Source: Bordetella parapertussis (GTDB taxonomy: Bacteria; Pseudomonadota; Gammaproteobacteria; Burkholderiales; Burkholderiaceae_B). Taken from it: a DNA stretch of 16,765 nucleotides. Numbering within the stretch: the first letter of the stretch is position 1; every line of letters starts with the position of its first letter. The stretch lies in the NCBI GenBank assembly GCA_945882005.1, contig CAMCWG010000030.1:1-16765 (forward strand), given 5' to 3'. The translations under genes and the position numbers were made by a program. The notes below the pieces were generated by a model that saw nothing but the letters and a program-made list of their open reading frames with translations, was not told where the DNA came from and searched no databases. This document shows positions 16,326 to 16,765 of this stretch, in pieces.

Positions 16326-16765
16326 ATGGATACGTGGCAGCTTAATACTCCTGTTGCATTTTTAATATTTAACCGGCCGCGGACGACCGAACGAGTCTTT
16401 GCGGAAATTGCCCGTGCGCGTCCACCAAAGCTCTTAGTCGTGGCCGATGGGCCACGTGGTGATCGAGCGGGTGAGGATGCGCTTTGCGGGCAAACGCGAG
16501 CCATCATTGAGCGTGTAGACTGGGATTGCGAAGTTTTGACAAACTTTGCTGGCGAAAATTTAGGCTGCAAGAAGCGTATTGCCAGTGGAATCGACTGGGT
16601 ATTTAGTCAGGTACCAGAGGCGATTATCCTCGAGGACGACTGTTTGCCTGATCCCAGTTTTTTTAGATTCTGTGAAGACATGCTGATTCGTTATCGTCAC
16701 GACGAGCGAGTGGGGATGGTGTCAGGCGGAAATCTCCAGTTCGGCAGACAACGCGGCGATGCAAG
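16326..16765 (+). CDS. GT2-like glycosyltransferase (HlpA-annotated type), copy 2, 3' end beyond the window
   Basis: The first 146 codons are visible, then the window ends. The peptide is clearly related to the gene at 9665: TPVAFLIFNRPRTTERVF at 8-25, LLVVADGPR at 36-44, ENLGCKKRIASGIDWVF at 77-93, and the acidic site AIILEDDCLPDPSFF at 99-113. Only the donor-binding half is present; the acceptor block seen as GWGWATW in copy 1 would lie beyond the edge. The ATG is five bases after the preceding stop, with only a weak AAAG upstream. It is probably a functional gene in the same operon. Confidence 0.82.
   Translation, partial: MDTWQLNTPVAFLIFNRPRTTERVFAEIARARPPKLLVVADGPRGDRAGEDALCGQTRAIIERVDWDCEVLTNFAGENLGCKKRIASGIDWVFSQVPEAIILEDDCLPDPSFFRFCEDMLIRYRHDERVGMVSGGNLQFGRQRGDA

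Noticed and set aside
1..16765. CRISPR arrays, tRNA or rRNA genes, insertion sequences, phage genes, JUMPstart/ops element
   Set aside because: No regularly spaced repeats, no cloverleaf or rRNA-like conserved segments, no transposase or integrase motifs, and no GGCGGTAG element were found on reading both strands.

Overview
The window is part of a surface-polysaccharide (O-antigen, capsule or exopolysaccharide type) biosynthesis locus. It looks like a Gram-negative bacterium, most likely a proteobacterium: there is a polyprenyl-phosphate sugar-1-phosphate transferase, a PglK-type lipid-linked-oligosaccharide flippase, a GDP-L-fucose synthase and many glycosyltransferases, packed tightly and using Shine-Dalgarno sites. 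No rRNA or tRNA gene, housekeeping marker, insertion sequence or CRISPR array was seen, so genus cannot be assigned.

The locus is two divergent operons around a 213-base intergenic region (5510-5722). The left arm (minus strand, 1-5509), read outward, holds an FkbM-family methyltransferase, a DUF6492-like putative glycosyltransferase, a GT11 fucosyltransferase fused to a degenerate GT2-like domain, a two-domain protein (GT-A-like plus exostosin/GT47-like), and the first 44 codons of another gene cut by the left edge, possibly an acyltransferase. This arm is visibly AT-rich and has several 8-base A or T runs inside genes.

The right arm (plus strand, 5723-16765) holds a WecA/WbpL-like initiating transferase with a TTG start, GDP-L-fucose synthase (fcl), a PglK-like ABC flippase, a GT2-like transferase, an AsnB-type amidotransferase, an unrecognised GT-B-like protein, a GT4 transferase, a second copy of the unrecognised GT-B-like protein, and the 5' end of a second copy of the GT2-like transferase, cut by the right edge. 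Four junctions are 4-base ATGA overlaps, which points to one translationally coupled transcript.

As a pathway (inference): WecA-like enzyme loads the first sugar onto undecaprenyl phosphate; the GT2, GT-B and GT4 enzymes extend it; Fcl supplies GDP-L-fucose, which the GT11 enzyme of the opposite arm would use; the AsnB homologue may amidate a sugar acid or amino-acid substituent; FkbM may O-methylate; the PglK-like protein flips the finished lipid-linked glycan. No Wzx, Wzy, Wzz or oligosaccharyltransferase gene, and no gmd partner for fcl, lies in the window. The points most worth a second look are the two fused glycosyltransferases, the paired paralogues around asnB, and the unrecognised GT-B-like family.
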